A program made the translations under genes and the position numbers. 64,000 nt of DNA from Ehretia macrophylla (Eukaryota > Streptophyta > Magnoliopsida > Boraginales > Ehretiaceae). The stretch is taken from assembly GCA_037974665.1 (NCBI GenBank), contig CM075768.1, forward strand, positions 13,817,001 through 13,881,000, in the 5' to 3' direction. The notes below the pieces were generated by a model that saw nothing but the letters and a program-made list of their open reading frames with translations, did no database searches and was not told the origin of the DNA. Position 1 is the first letter of the stretch, and each line of letters starts with the position of its first letter. Positions 48,351 through 59,000 of this stretch are shown piece by piece.

Positions 48351-48866
48351 CTAGTGGTAAGTTAAGAGGACAGCCCTGAAGTGATTGAGTGCCACCCGAC
48401 CTAAGATCCCATTGTAAGTGGAGTTGCAATCCATTACTATGAAGTTGGCTTGCATCGATACCCATTTATCTCCATCTTCCAGCTTCAGCGGGAGGTTGAT
48501 GACCCCTTCGGCTCGGTGGGACTGCCCGGTGAAACCAACTAAAGTACCCCTCAATGGCCTGAGTCGGCTCCTGTCCAACCCCATTTGCTCAAAAGCGCTA
48601 AGGAATAAGACTTCTGCCGAGCTCCCGGTGTCCACCATCAACCTCTTGACGGTGAAGTTGGCTATTTCAGCGCTGATCACCAGTGGGTCGTCATGAGGCA
48701 ATATCACCCCCTCCAGGTCTTCTGAGGAGAAGGTGAGCTCTTGCATCCCCGGGGCCGGTCCCCGCATCGATCCATACTCCCTCCCAGCACGAACATAACC
48801 CTTCCTGCCTGCTGAGGTCTCTCCTCCTAACGCCAATCCTCCCGCAATGGTCTCAATCACGGCCAA
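48351..48866 (-). pseudogene. Tat protease region (fossil)
   Basis: 171 residues containing the aspartic-protease motif MVDTGSSAEVLFLSAFEQMG (about residue 78) and FIVMDCNSTYNGILGR near the end, a pattern typical of Tat protease. It lies between gag and RT. Confidence 0.85.
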
Positions 48867-49133
48867 GCGTCCGCCCCTAGCCTGGTGCCTGGGCGGACTC
48901 CTCTCCCTATCCCTTTGGTCGGGATTTCGGGTCGGCTGCGAATCTACATATCTTCGGAGGTAACCTCAGGCTATCAATGCCTCAATCTCCTGTTTCACGT
49001 CTTTATACTCTTCGGTGGTATGGTCGTAGTCCATGTGGTAGCGGCAATACTTGGTTCTATTGAGCTTCTCGGGTCGGCCCTTCATCCTTGGAGCTGGAGG
49101 CAAATGGTTCTGGTGTTGGATCTCTATCAGGAT

Positions 49134-50294
49134 CTACTCCCTCGAGGTGTTGAGGGGAGTGAACATGGTGAACTGGGGGTTCTGCTTTGGCTGCTGAGGC
49201 GGCTTGGCTCGGTCATTTTGGGCCTTACTACCAGGTTGGCCTCGAGAGATCTCTCCTTTCTTTCTGGCTTTCTTTTGCTTGTCATCATCCATTTTCGCCT
49301 GATGGATTTCTTCCGAGTGTATGTACCCTTCCACCCGTACCATCAGCTCGGATACAGTGTCCACAGGGTCGATTGCCAGGGAGGACGTGAGCGGGCCCGA
49401 CCTCAACCCACTCTGGTAAGCCATCAACACCATGGAGTCCTCTAGGTTGGGAATTCGAATGGACTCTTCATTGAATCTGGCCGTGTAGGCCCTCAAGATT
49501 TCCCTTCTATGTTGCTTCACCAGCAGCAATGTAGAAGTATGGCGGGTGGCGCGCCGGCTTCCAGCGAAGCGAGACAGGAAAGCCTCAGCTAGCAAGTGAA
49601 AACTTGCAATCGAACCAGGATGAAGTTTTTGGAACCAGTCCAAGGTATTGCCAACCAGGGTGGTCGGGAATGTCTTTGCCTTCATGAGATCTAGCATGTC
49701 ATGCAGAGTCATGTGGTGATCAAAATTAAGCAGGTGGCTAGCTGGGTCTCCATCTCCATTGTAGACGGCCAGGTTGGGCATGCGGCTGCCAGTGGGCAGT
49801 GGCATGGCCAGTACCTCAGGGGAGAGCGGGCTTACGCCGAGCTGGTTGATGACCTTGGCTATGGCAGCTGCGGTCTTGGCCTGCTCGGGGTCGGCTTGAG
49901 CCGCCCTTTTACCTCTCGCCGTGTCGGATCTCGCCACCGGCTCTAGGAAACCCTCCTCATCCTGCGTCCGTTTTCACCTTGACTCTGGGATGTGGAATTG
50001 CGGACGCGATGGCCGCGGCGTAGCCTCTTGCGGAGCTAGGGGGCCCTCAGCTAGCCGGGCTACCTGCTCCTTAAGTTCCTCGAACATCCTCAGCATCATC
50101 CTTATCTCCGGTGACAAGCTGGAGTTGGGGTCTTCTTCTGCTGTGGGGTTGGTTTGAGTGGCTAAGTGTATACGTTGGCTCGTTCCAACGTTGGCTTGGG
50201 TTAGGTTTTGGCTAGGTACCTGCGTGGTTTCAAGGTCCCCTTCTGGGTTGGGCGAATCATCTACCAGTGTGCTGTGACTTCTAGTTTGCACCAT
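49134..50294 (-). pseudogene. Tat gag region (fossil)
   Basis: The N-terminal part 50294-49974 is MVQTRSHSTLVDDSPNPEGD followed by a Gln/Ser/Pro-rich stretch and EIRMMLRMFEELKEQVARLA coiled coil. The capsid-type part 49937-49134 contains NLAVYNGDGDPASHLLNFDH, WFQKLHPGSIASFHLLAEAF and LMAYQSGLRSGPL. This is the standard Tat/Retand gag pattern. A lysine-rich tail follows. Confidence 0.85.
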
Positions 50295-50343
50295 AATGGT
50301 TTCTCAATGAGTGGTGAAGAGAGTTATAAAAGAACTCGTCGTC

Positions 50344-50361
50344 TTCCCACAGACGGCGCCA
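50344..50361 (-). other. Primer-binding site of Tat element
   Basis: Minus-strand TGGCGCCGTCTGTGGGAA, three bases from the LTR edge at 50365. This sequence is characteristic of plant Tat/Retand elements. Confidence 0.85.
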
Positions 50362-50364
50362 AAC

Positions 50365-50830
50365 TGTCGAGGTCGAAAACCTCACAGTTGAAGTTGAGAG
50401 CTACTTGCGCCGAGCTGGACTTTTCAGGTCGGCCTCCGAGCTGTTCTTTCCGGGTCGGTTACTAGACCTGCACAAGGAAAAGAAGGAAAATGCAGGGTGA
50501 TGACCCGGATTTTCCCTTCGAGCGTGAGAATAATTAGTATGTCCGAGCTGGCAAGGTAGCTGAGAGCATTTAATAACGAGTTACCTCCTTAAATGAAGAG
50601 GGTGAAACTCTATTTATACTAAGTTCTGGTCTGACAACATTTAATGCAGCGCAGCTTTACGTCCCATCAGCGCTTTATGTCCCATCGGAACAGCTGGAAT
50701 TGAGGTCGGGGTATCCGGGGTCGGGCCAGTCATCCTGGTTGGACATTCAGTTCAACGCGCTGGCCTTGGCACTGATTAGCCCGCTTCGACTCGGGACGAA
50801 TTCGTACCTCAACTCGAGAACCCCTCGTCA
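50365..50830 (-). repeat. Tat LTR (5' by element strand)
   Basis: 466 bp, TGTCGAGGTCG...CCTCGTCA, followed by the target duplication GTACG. Confidence 0.9.
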
Positions 50831-50835
50831 GTACG

Positions 50836-52977
50836 TAAATGTAAAAGTCGCAACAACATTTACATTTCAATTGCATCTCTACAATGTAAAAGTTGCAACA
50901 TGTCCTTGAAATAGTTAATCTTGGAGGCCATGCCTAATAAATGGAAATGGTCTTTCAACAATAATATGAACATAATTATAAGAGTAATTTAAGAAGAAGT
51001 TAAGTCAATGAATTTTGTTGGATAAACATGTGAGGTTCGTAAATTCCATTGGAATATAATATCTTTATATATACTATAGGGACAAATAAATAGATAGATT
51101 TAGTTAGTGATTCTTCATTTCATACTGATAATTGTGATTTATCTTGGATATCATTAGCATCATCCGACTGTTAACAGGTCAATCCACCAAAAAAATTTTC
51201 CTTTTTGTCTATTTGACTAGACTAGAATGTGCCTCTTAATTCATCCTAGCAACCTATAAAACTTTTGGAATGGAGCAAAAGGTATACTTATCACTTTCTA
51301 GTTTTTATTAGAAAAGGTCTTCGGTAATTTAATATCATTTTTTCTTGGTGTGTGTTTTCCACGTTATTATAATAACCAAAATGAAAAGACTTTCCATGCA
51401 AGAGTCTTTTAAAACTCAATAAGTTATGCAATTATTTTAAAACTTGATGTAAAGAAAACTATGAAATTATATTAGGCTAGCTTTCTTTGTTTCTTTCTCA
51501 TTGTAAATGGTTGTTTGACCCACTTATGTACATTTTTATTGTTCAATGAAATATATGCTGCTGAATTAGCAAAAAAAATGTTAAAGCGATAAGATAATTA
51601 TAATTTACTTTTTGTACACAAACACTTTACTTTTCTATTTTTAATTTTTTGTCAGTTTTCTGATTTACCATATTTTTAAAAATTAGTGAAAGACGAGAAT
51701 TGTCAAAAGAATATTAAAATTCAAACCTATTGTCGATATGAATACCTAAAATTGTAGATGGAGTGCTCCAAACTAAAAGAGGAGTACAATTAGCCCCTTT
51801 TATTATATTTCTTTTTATATTTCATATTGATAATCATTTTTGTCAACTTAAAATATTTTATTTTTTTGCTAAATCTGCAAAACCTGTGTATTTCAGTGAG
51901 AAAAAAAGTACAAAACGTTCATACAAGATATCATTGACTGAAAGGTCTGAAAGGAGAAAAGCACGAGCAAACAAAAGTCCTCAACAAAAAAGCAAGCCAA
52001 AGGGCTACAAAGTTAACTTAGGTCAATATCAATATGTGCTCTATTGACGAAAAAGCAAGCCAAAGGGCGACATCTATTTTTGTTAAAAGATGTATTTATA
52101 GCTTGTTACTAAAAGAGGAATTGGTTTCTTCTTATATAGTATCCATAGAGTGACATAATAAATCGACAAACTTTTCACAAATATGTAGAGTACTTTTCGA
52201 AATATATTTTTTCATGATTAAAGCGTTCCACTTTATTGTGTTAAACAAATTTGAAGAACCTTTAAATAATAGGATAATAAATGCACTGAAAAAGTATCCA
52301 TGTAATATAAAGATCATTCAAAATATATAAAATGTTGTCCAAAAAGAGAAAGAAAGAAAGGGAAAAAAAAAAGGTACAAAGATTTTGTCTTAGTAGCTTG
52401 AAAAGTGAAACACATATTACTCTGTTGTGATCTACAAATATGTCGACTATCTCCTTGTAGTTTGAAAAAATTCTCTTGATGACCTTTTGGTGTTTTTCAA
52501 GAATGTGAAGTCCAATTACATATACTTTCCAATTAGAGAATGAAAACGCTGCAAGAATTTATGACTTCTAGCAATTCATTTGTTTTATTGATATTAAAAT
52601 TTCAAATCCAAAAATTCATTATCATACTTTATGCAATCTTACATACTAATACAAACAATTAACTTCACAAATTTTCTTGGGCTTAGTCCTTTTCCTTTTG
52701 CATAGGCTCACCTAACTAAAATATAAATGGTAAATTATTTTAGAACTCACTAAACTATTCTTTGAGTTTTGTTTTAACTATTGAACTTTTTTTTCCCCTA
52801 CAGTGACCATTATTTATTGGATCAGTATCATTTAGACTACCCCATCATGTTTTATTTTAAAATTAACTAAAGGTTGTAACGGCATATGCAAATCATATCA
52901 CAATATAAGGATAAATGCATAAGTGTACATAAGACATCCAAAAATTTGCTAGAGGAAAAATAATAATTACAAACCCA
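50836..52977. other. Non-coding AT-rich spacer
   Basis: 2.1 kb without a credible gene. The 94-residue plus-strand frame at 51763-52047 has no recognisable domain and starts in low-complexity DNA. An 18-bp word AAAAGCAAGCCAAAGGGC occurs twice (about 51988 and 52052). Purine-rich run at 52340-52375. Confidence 0.6.
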
Positions 52978-52985
52978 ACCTAACC

Positions 52986-55581
52986 TAGAGTTGATATTTG
53001 GACTAGATTGGCTCAGGTTCAGCATAGCTGAGCATATGAAAACTCAAACCCAACCCAACCCAGTTAAATTAGGCTCAACTCAGCCCAACCCACCATATAT
53101 AGGTGGGCCGAGTTAGGTCATGAAATTTATGACGCAGCCTATTTCGACTTGGAACCAGCCCAACCCAACTCGTAGATGTGGCATTTGGGCCAGGGAGACA
53201 TAGGCCCAGCCCAATCCAACTAGGTTGAAAGTGGACTCGACTCAGTCCAGTCCACTACATATAGGTGAGTCAACTTAGGTCATGTAATTTTTGACCCAAT
53301 CTATTTGAGCCTAGGCCTATTTCGATACAGGACAAGCCCAGCGCAGTCTATAAGCCCATCCTAACTCAAGCCTAACTCGAGCCCAGAACTGGCCCAGATA
53401 AGTCCCATCTTCAGCCCAACTCGGGCCTAGCACAAATTAAGTACAATTCGAACCCACTTATTAAAAAAATTAAAATATTATGCATTATACAATGTAAGTT
53501 GTAGTAACTAGTAACTTTTTTTTTAACAAACTATCAAGTCGTAATAACTATTTTTTTTAAACTAACTAATAATATCAAATAGCAAATTTATTTTTTAAAT
53601 TGATATTAAATGACTTATCATCAAATCTTTTCTTTACTTCTTAGAGGCTTAGTCGTTGCCAAGTTGGCAATGGCTATTTTGCAAAACTTTAATTAGTAAG
53701 TAGTTGTTGGCAACGGCTATGCTGCCAACGACTACTTTAATATTTTTTAAAAATTTAAATTCTTTTAATTTTTTTATTTTCATTTTAGTTCCTCAATAAT
53801 TCCTCCAAATATCCTACCAATTTTTCATTCTTATCACACCAAATCAATCTTCTTTCTCTCAATTCTCTATATATTATTAAGTGTTGAGTATTTTACAAGA
53901 TTCAAATTTTTAATTGTTCAAAGTTAATTTCAAGACTCTCAACTCTCAATTGTTCAAAGTTTCAAGGTTGATTCAACTTTTAAGTCTCAATTTATTTTCA
54001 AGAAGAGGAGCTCCACTTTTCTTCAATTGAATTTGGTTGAGGTATTGTTTTTGTTATAATAGTAGTTTTATTGAAATATTTATTTTTATTACCCCTAATT
54101 AGTTTTTTGGTGTATATATATATATGTATTAGGAATTTTATTCACATTTCCAACATCAGGGTCGTCTTGTTTCTTCTAACTCATGAGCTTTTGGTATCTT
54201 TTTAATACTATTTCACTGGTTAGATTGTGCCGGAAGAAGAAATTTGGCAATATATATGTAGATAAGAAATTTAATAAATTAAAGTGCTCTAAATATCTTC
54301 AAGAAATATTTGTATGTTATTTATGTCATATTTGTTTGTGGTGTAATAGATGACTTTGGAAGAGTATAAGAAAGTACAGAAAGAGAAAAGAAAAGTTTTG
54401 CAGGCATTAAAACCATGTTAGCAAGATGATTAGAAGACAATAGTGGATCATTTTAGCTTTTTTGTAAATTAATATTATTTTTGTAATAGGTTTTTTTGTA
54501 AATATTATAAATCTATTGTAAATATTAATTTGTATTTTTTATTTTTTTAAATTAAATAATTAATTAACGACAGAATAGCCACAGAACTTAAGCTACAGAT
54601 TGACAACGAATATTTGACAACAAAATAACTACGAAATAAGGGCTACCAAAAGGTCTACGGAGTCACATTTGTAGATGTGGGTGACGGCTGATTTACAACC
54701 GAATAGCTACGGTTTTGCTATGGTAATGTGCCGACAAAAAGCTACGAATTGATTACGGATATTTGGCGACAATTGGCTACGGGTTGGCTATGGAATAGGG
54801 GGCTACCGAACTTCTACAAATATCAATCCGTAGCCATGGGCGACGGCCGATTTACGACCGAAACAACTACGGCTTTGCTATGGATGTTAATAATTAATAA
54901 GAAAGTCAAAATTTTAATTGGCTACGGATGGGCTACGGCTATTTTGCTACGAAAGTCATAAAAAATAAATCTAAATTAATTTCTTGAATTTACTACGGAT
55001 AGGCTACGGACTATCAATTTGGCTATGGGACTTTTAGCTACGGATGGTATTTCGTAGCCTATCCATAGCCTGTCTCAAGTTGGCTACTGCTAGGTTATGG
55101 AAATTGTCCGTAGCGCCGGCCTTTTTTTCTTGTAGTGTTTGTTATATAATATTTATCATTTATATTAATATTATCAATCAACATGTGTCTCGTTAACCGT
55201 TAATTTAACTTTTCTTTAAAAAGTTATGTTTAAATTTTACTTAGACTTTTTTTATTAGTTCACCTATCTAATTTTAAAAAGTTAAATTAACTTAGATATG
55301 TGTAATAGTGTTTGTATATGTATATGTGTAAGTATATTAGTATATATAATATATTCAAAATACACTAATTACCAAAAAATTAGTAGACCCAACCCAGTCC
55401 AGTCCAACTCGTGACCTATAGTAATGGGCTCGTAGGCCGAGTTGGGTCCTGTATTTTGAAAAATAAACTCAACGCAGCTCAATTCACCAAAAAGCTGAGT
55501 TAAATTTGACTCAATTCTCTTAATTCATAACTCGTGTAGACTGAACTAGGTTGGATTGGGCTGGCCCAGATGCCAACTCTA
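52986..55581 (+). mobile_element. hAT transposon copy 1, internally replaced by a CACTA end
   Basis: The left end TAGAGTTGATATTTGG and right end (inverse of TAGAGTTGGCATCTGGG) form imperfect terminal inverted repeats. The flanking octamers ACCTAACC (52978-52985) and CCCTAACC (55582-55589) agree at 7 of 8 positions. Subterminal DNA is rich in GGCCC/GGGCC words. 53173-54096 is homologous to hAT copy 2 read from its right end, and 55138-55581 to copy 2's left end. The middle, where copy 2 has its transposase start, is occupied by a CACTA terminus. A second hAT-like end occurs at 53173 (TAGATGTGGCATTTGGG), so the left border may be a duplication or a nested pair. Confidence 0.7.
54097..55137 (+). 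mobile_element. CACTA (En/Spm) terminal fragment inside hAT copy 1
   Basis: Ends TTTTTTTCTTGTAGTG at 55137, the CACTA terminus. From about 54560 inward the words GCTACGG, CTACGGAT and GGCTACG are repeated some fifteen times on both strands, a classic CACTA subterminal array. No transposase frame and no opposite terminus are found. Confidence 0.7.
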
Positions 55582-55589
55582 CCCTAACC

Positions 55590-55936
55590 CTTAAAACGCC
55601 TTAAGGCATCTAAAAATTTGTGCGTGGTGCAAGAATATGTGAGCGCGAGTGTGATTGAACAACATCAATTTTGATTTGTTTTCATATATTTTAGTTTCTG
55701 ATGTATGTAACAATTCAGCCTCCTCAATTAAAAAGGTCCAGATTTACCACACACAAAAAAACTAATAAGTTCAAGCGTTCCATAGCAAAAAGAACTAAAA
55801 GGTCCAGGGCTGAAATACCTCTACCCATACCCCTTGTCAACAAGTAACCAAAAATATTATGATTACATGGTAATTGAGAATATTTAGTAAAGAATTTAGT
55901 TTAGACTTCTTGCTAAATACTTATAATAATTTTTTA
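55590..55936. other. Non-coding spacer between hAT copy 1 and the MULE-like end
   Basis: About 350 bp, AT-rich, no gene or repeat terminus recognised. Confidence 0.45.
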
Positions 55937-56189
55937 GCGAGTAAATGACCAAAATGGTCTCTTATCTTTGAGGTTTGTGACATTTTAGTTCCTTATTTAC
56001 GAATTGCAACACTTCAGTCCCTTATCTTTACTTTTGTGACAACGGTAGTCCCTATCGTCAAAATTGTTACAAATTTAACGGATATTGCACGTGCAGCTCA
56101 CGTGTTAGCTTATTTTCATTTTTAGCCAGGTCAAAACTGTCATTTTATCTTCAAATCTCTCTATTTCTCTCAAATATCAGAAGCCCCAA

Positions 56190-56300
56190 ATTGAAATCCC
56201 TAACCCTTTCTTCAAATCCCTAATACATTTTCCCTCAAATCCCTAACCCATTTTCCCTCAAACACGTAACCCATTTTCCCCAAACCCCTAAGCCATTTTT
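56190..56300 (+). repeat. Short tandem repeats upstream of the GRF gene
   Basis: Four to five imperfect copies of a roughly 23-bp unit AAATCCCTAACCCATTTTCCCTC lie between the terminal block and the start codon at 56394, probably in the 5' untranslated region. The word CCCTAA resembles the plant telomere-box core, but the spacing is not telomeric. Confidence 0.6.
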
Positions 56301-56393
56301 GAAAACCAATTTTGCAACATCAACTTCGGCTAAATCAATTTATCATTTCAGCAAATCCTTAACCCACTTCGAAAATCCTTCAACTTCGACGAA

Positions 56394-56593
56394 ATGGCTT
56401 TATCATGCTATAGCGGAATTGTGGCATTGTTGCAAACTTCTTGGACTAACGCGAATCCGGGGAGAAGATTTTTTGGGTACTCGAATTATGGTATCGTTGG
56501 AGAAAATGGCTATTTTGAGTGGGTTGATCCGTCAATGTGTGATTGTAGCAAAAATATAATACCCGGTCTGTTAAGGTCCTTGAACAGAAAGGA
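56394..56593 (+). pseudogene. GRF-type zinc-finger/transmembrane protein, part 1 (interrupted by hAT copy 2)
   Basis: The start codon at 56394 opens MALSCYSGIV. The next residues TSWTNANPGRRFFG (15-28) and GYFEWVDPSMC (39-49) are the signature of GRF-type zinc fingers, followed by IIPGLLRSLNRK. Three of the four expected zinc ligands are replaced: CxC reads C-Y-S, and the two later Cys positions read Tyr29 and Asn38 or Glu37. It is therefore probably unable to bind zinc as a usual GRF finger. The frame is interrupted at 56593 by hAT copy 2 and continues at 59925. With one target copy counted, the two parts stay in phase for 104 residues. Close relatives are short plant proteins with a C-terminal membrane anchor. 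Confidence 0.75.
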
Positions 56594-57065
56594 GAGCTGG
56601 CAAATGGGCCAACTCAGTACGGCCCGGCACGGCCCAGCCGAGTCGTGGGTTAAAAAAAATAAGTTTGGCTCGGCACATATGTTTAGTGGGCTGAGCTGGG
56701 ATGGGCTCAATTCTTGAAATAAAGGACCCAATTCGACCCACGAGCCCACTATTACGAGTCATGAGCTGGGCTGAGCTGAGCTGGGCCGGGCCATTTTTTA
56801 TTTATTGTTTTGTAATTATTGTTTTCTGAATTTTGATAGTTGGATTAATAACGAAATAAACTTAAGCTTAACTTTTTTTACGAAAAATTTAATTTAACGA
56901 TTAACAAGACATAAGTTGATTGAAAATATTAATATAAATGATAAAACATTAAAATATTACTTAACAAACCACAAGTTTACGAGACACGGATACGTTACTA
57001 ATAAACATAAAAAAAAATATTACATAAATGCTAGAAGAAAGTTGGTGGAGAAGTTCTCCATTTTA

Positions 57066-57287
57066 TTATGCTCCTTGTGCGGGTACTGGGCCTGCCGGTG
57101 GTGGTGGTAGCGGCGGTGGTTGAGGATTGAAATAGTTTGGAATATTTGAGTGTTGAGATACAAGATGTCTTACAAGCATTCCAATTCCAAATTGACGACG
57201 AAATATAAATTTACGTTCACAATAGTTGCAAATTACATGCCCATGTTCTTCAAAGTAAACAAAATGATTCCAAATATTGATAGCCAT
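57066..57287 (-). pseudogene. BED-type zinc-finger N-terminus, second hAT-derived fragment
   Basis: 73 residues. MAINIWNHFVYFEEHGHVIC opens the frame, then CNYCERKF gives the first zinc pair and MLVRHLVSQHSN the His pair (C-x2-C...H-x4-H), the pattern of BED fingers in hAT transposases. The tail is Pro-rich (PPPLPPPPAGP) and ends without any transposase core. A TATA box lies upstream at 57349-57360. It differs clearly from the BED protein at 58798, so it came from another hAT family or is a diverged paralogue. Confidence 0.6.
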
Positions 57288-57348
57288 AAATACTGTGTAT
57301 TCTCTTGTGGTAAAATAAAAAGATAATAAAATGAAGTGAAATACAATA

Positions 57349-57360
57349 CCTATTTATAAG
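57349..57360 (-). promoter_or_regulatory. TATA-box candidate for the second BED-finger fragment
   Basis: Minus-strand CTTATAAATAGG, about 60 bases before the ATG at 57287, in an AT-rich leader. Spacing and sequence fit a plant core promoter. Confidence 0.5.
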
Positions 57361-57427
57361 AAAAATTACATGTACAAATTATAATTATAAAAAATAAAAT
57401 AATATAAAAATAAATTTTACGATATAT

Positions 57428-57470
57428 AACATAAAGGACACGTTAACGTGTCTCGTTAACGTGTCCCTTT
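57428..57470. repeat. Palindromic GACACGTTAACGTGTC pair
   Basis: GGACACGTTAACGTGTC at about 57436-57452 is a perfect palindrome around GTTAAC and is repeated in part immediately after as CTCGTTAACGTGTCCC. It lies just upstream of the second BED-finger fragment's promoter. Confidence 0.6.
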
Positions 57471-57540
57471 AATTCTATAAAACAGATGCAAAGTACATGT
57501 GTCATACTATTATCATGTCATGGATGTCAAGTCCTAAAAG

Positions 57541-57705
57541 GACTTGACATCCACTTTTTAAAAACAATTGCATGTCCTATGTTGTAACAGGACTTGACAT
57601 CCACTTTTTAAAAACAATTGCACGTCCCTTTGTTATTACAATACTTGACATCCACTTTTTAAAAATAATTGCACGTCCCTTTGCTATTACAACAGAGGGA
57701 CGTGC
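57541..57705. repeat. 50-bp tandem repeat, three copies
   Basis: ACTTGACATCCACTTTTTAA begins at 57542, 57592 and 57643, giving a 50-51-bp period; each unit also has ACAATTGCACGTCCC or its variant. A half-unit in opposite sense (GGATGTCAAGTCCT at 57522) precedes it, and GGGACGTG inverted words follow at 57703-57740. Such arrays are typical of transposase-binding subterminal regions. Confidence 0.7.
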
Positions 57706-58404
57706 TTTGACATGGCGTCCCACTTTGAGTGGGACGTGATATTTTTTTTATGTTATTATTATTTGTTTAAGTTATTTAATATTTTTGATAAGTTGTATTT
57801 TTTTTGTATATATATTTTTATTAATTTTTAAAAATTTAAAAAGATAAAAAAAAATGAATTAATAAAAATTAGAGTAATGCAAATTTATTTGAGAATAAAT
57901 TAATCAATATATAAATTATCTTATTTATAATAAATGTATATTATTAAATAAAAAGAGAAAAATAAAATAAATTTCTGAATAATACTTCAAATTTTATTCA
58001 CTTAATTAAATAATTACAATATAAATTATATAGAGTCGAAAAAAATTTAAATAAAACCTCAAATTTTTATTCACTAACTTGATAATCGCAACTTACAATT
58101 AAGTTAAAGACATAAAATACACATAAAAAAATATTATTCTTCTAAAAAAAATTAAATCTTCAATAACTTCGATCTTCCATCTTTATCTTTCAATATCGAT
58201 CATTCGACTAGAGCATTAGTTAAATTTTCTATTAAAATTTGTCTTTTTTGTTGAATGTCAATATCAAGTTCAATAAGATATTGCGTCATGTTTTCTGCCG
58301 AAACCCAAAGTATTTCTTGGAATTTTTACAAAAGCAGGTTGTAAAGCTTTTTTTACATAAGCTTCAAAAGCAGGATCTTCACCAAAATTAAATGGTTTTT
58401 CAGA

Positions 58405-58798
58405 TAACAAATTTTGCTAATTCTCTCCTATTTACTTCATGTGAAAAATGAAAAGTAGTCACACAACTAGATGAAGAAATATATAATTGAGTGTGAATTC
58501 CATCATTAAATAAATCGGGATGGATACACTCCAAATGTCTTTTTAAAGTACCTGTTCCAAATTTTTTTTTAAAAGAAAATACTTTTTTGCAAATATTACA
58601 AGTAGCAATTTGTTTTTCCTTATCTTGAGTACAATATTTCTAAACATCTGAACTTGTACCTCTACCACCTTTAGGATTAGTGTTGGGGATAGTAGGCGAA
58701 TTAGAGTCAATAAATGATTGTGGTACTGATTGTGATTGTGCAATATTTATATTTTCCAATTCAAGACGTGGAGTGCTACTTTGAGAATAAGGATCCAT
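58405..58798 (-). pseudogene. hAT transposase N-terminus with BED zinc finger
   Basis: Starts MDPYSQSSTPRLELENINIA at 58798, a Ser/Asn/Gln-rich leader to GGRGTSSDV. One in-frame TAG stop at about 58642 interrupts it. The same frame then continues with TCNICKKVFSFKKKFG and TGTLKRHLECIHPDLF, a BED finger (C-x2-C, H-x4-H), and ends near 58405. Frames further on (QKRQILIENLTNAL around 58230) look like decayed transposase, but no RNase H-like core is found. Related to RICESLEEPER-like hAT proteins. Confidence 0.65.
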
Positions 58799-58988
58799 AA
58801 TCAAAATAAATATAACAATAAAACTACTATTATAATTAAAAGAATACCTCAATAAAATTTAATTGAAGAAAAGTGAAACTCCTCTTCTTGAAAATAAATT
58901 GACCACTTGAATGTTGAATCAGTCTTGAAGCTTTGAACAATTGAGAGAAAAAAGATTGATTTGGTGTGAGAAGAATGAAAAATAATTA

Positions 58989-59000
58989 GGGTATTTATAG
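58989..59000 (-). promoter_or_regulatory. TATA-box candidate for hAT copy 2 transposase
   Basis: Minus-strand CTATAAATACCC, about 190 bases before the BED-protein ATG. The corresponding place in hAT copy 1 (about 53868, CTCTATATATTATT) is similar, so the element's own promoter region is conserved between copies. Confidence 0.5.

Larger units (their letters stand above)
41281..50830 (-). mobile_element. Tat/Retand-type Ty3/gypsy element with antisense gene
   Basis: 9.55 kb. LTRs 41281-41745 and 50365-50830 are flanked by a perfect duplication GTACG (41276-41280; 50831-50835). Minus-strand order: primer site (50361-50344), gag, protease, RT/RNase H, a second RNase H, integrase, then a 3-kb region with genes on the plus strand, polypurine tract (41760-41746), LTR. 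The second RNase H and antisense frame are hallmarks of the Tat branch. It has its full outline but is a broken copy with about half a dozen breaks. LTRs differ at about 5 percent by eye, around 2 million years. Clearly more GC-rich than its surroundings. Confidence 0.92.

Noticed and set aside
51763-52047. 94-residue plus-strand frame in the spacer
   Set aside because: Low-complexity start, no domain, no supporting context.
56200-56300. CCCTAA words considered as interstitial telomere repeats
   Set aside because: The unit is about 23 bp with CCCTAA only once each; not the 7-bp plant telomere repeat.
57541-57705. Regular 50-bp repeats considered as a CRISPR-like array
   Set aside because: Plant context, no unique spacers, units contiguous; they are simple tandem repeats.
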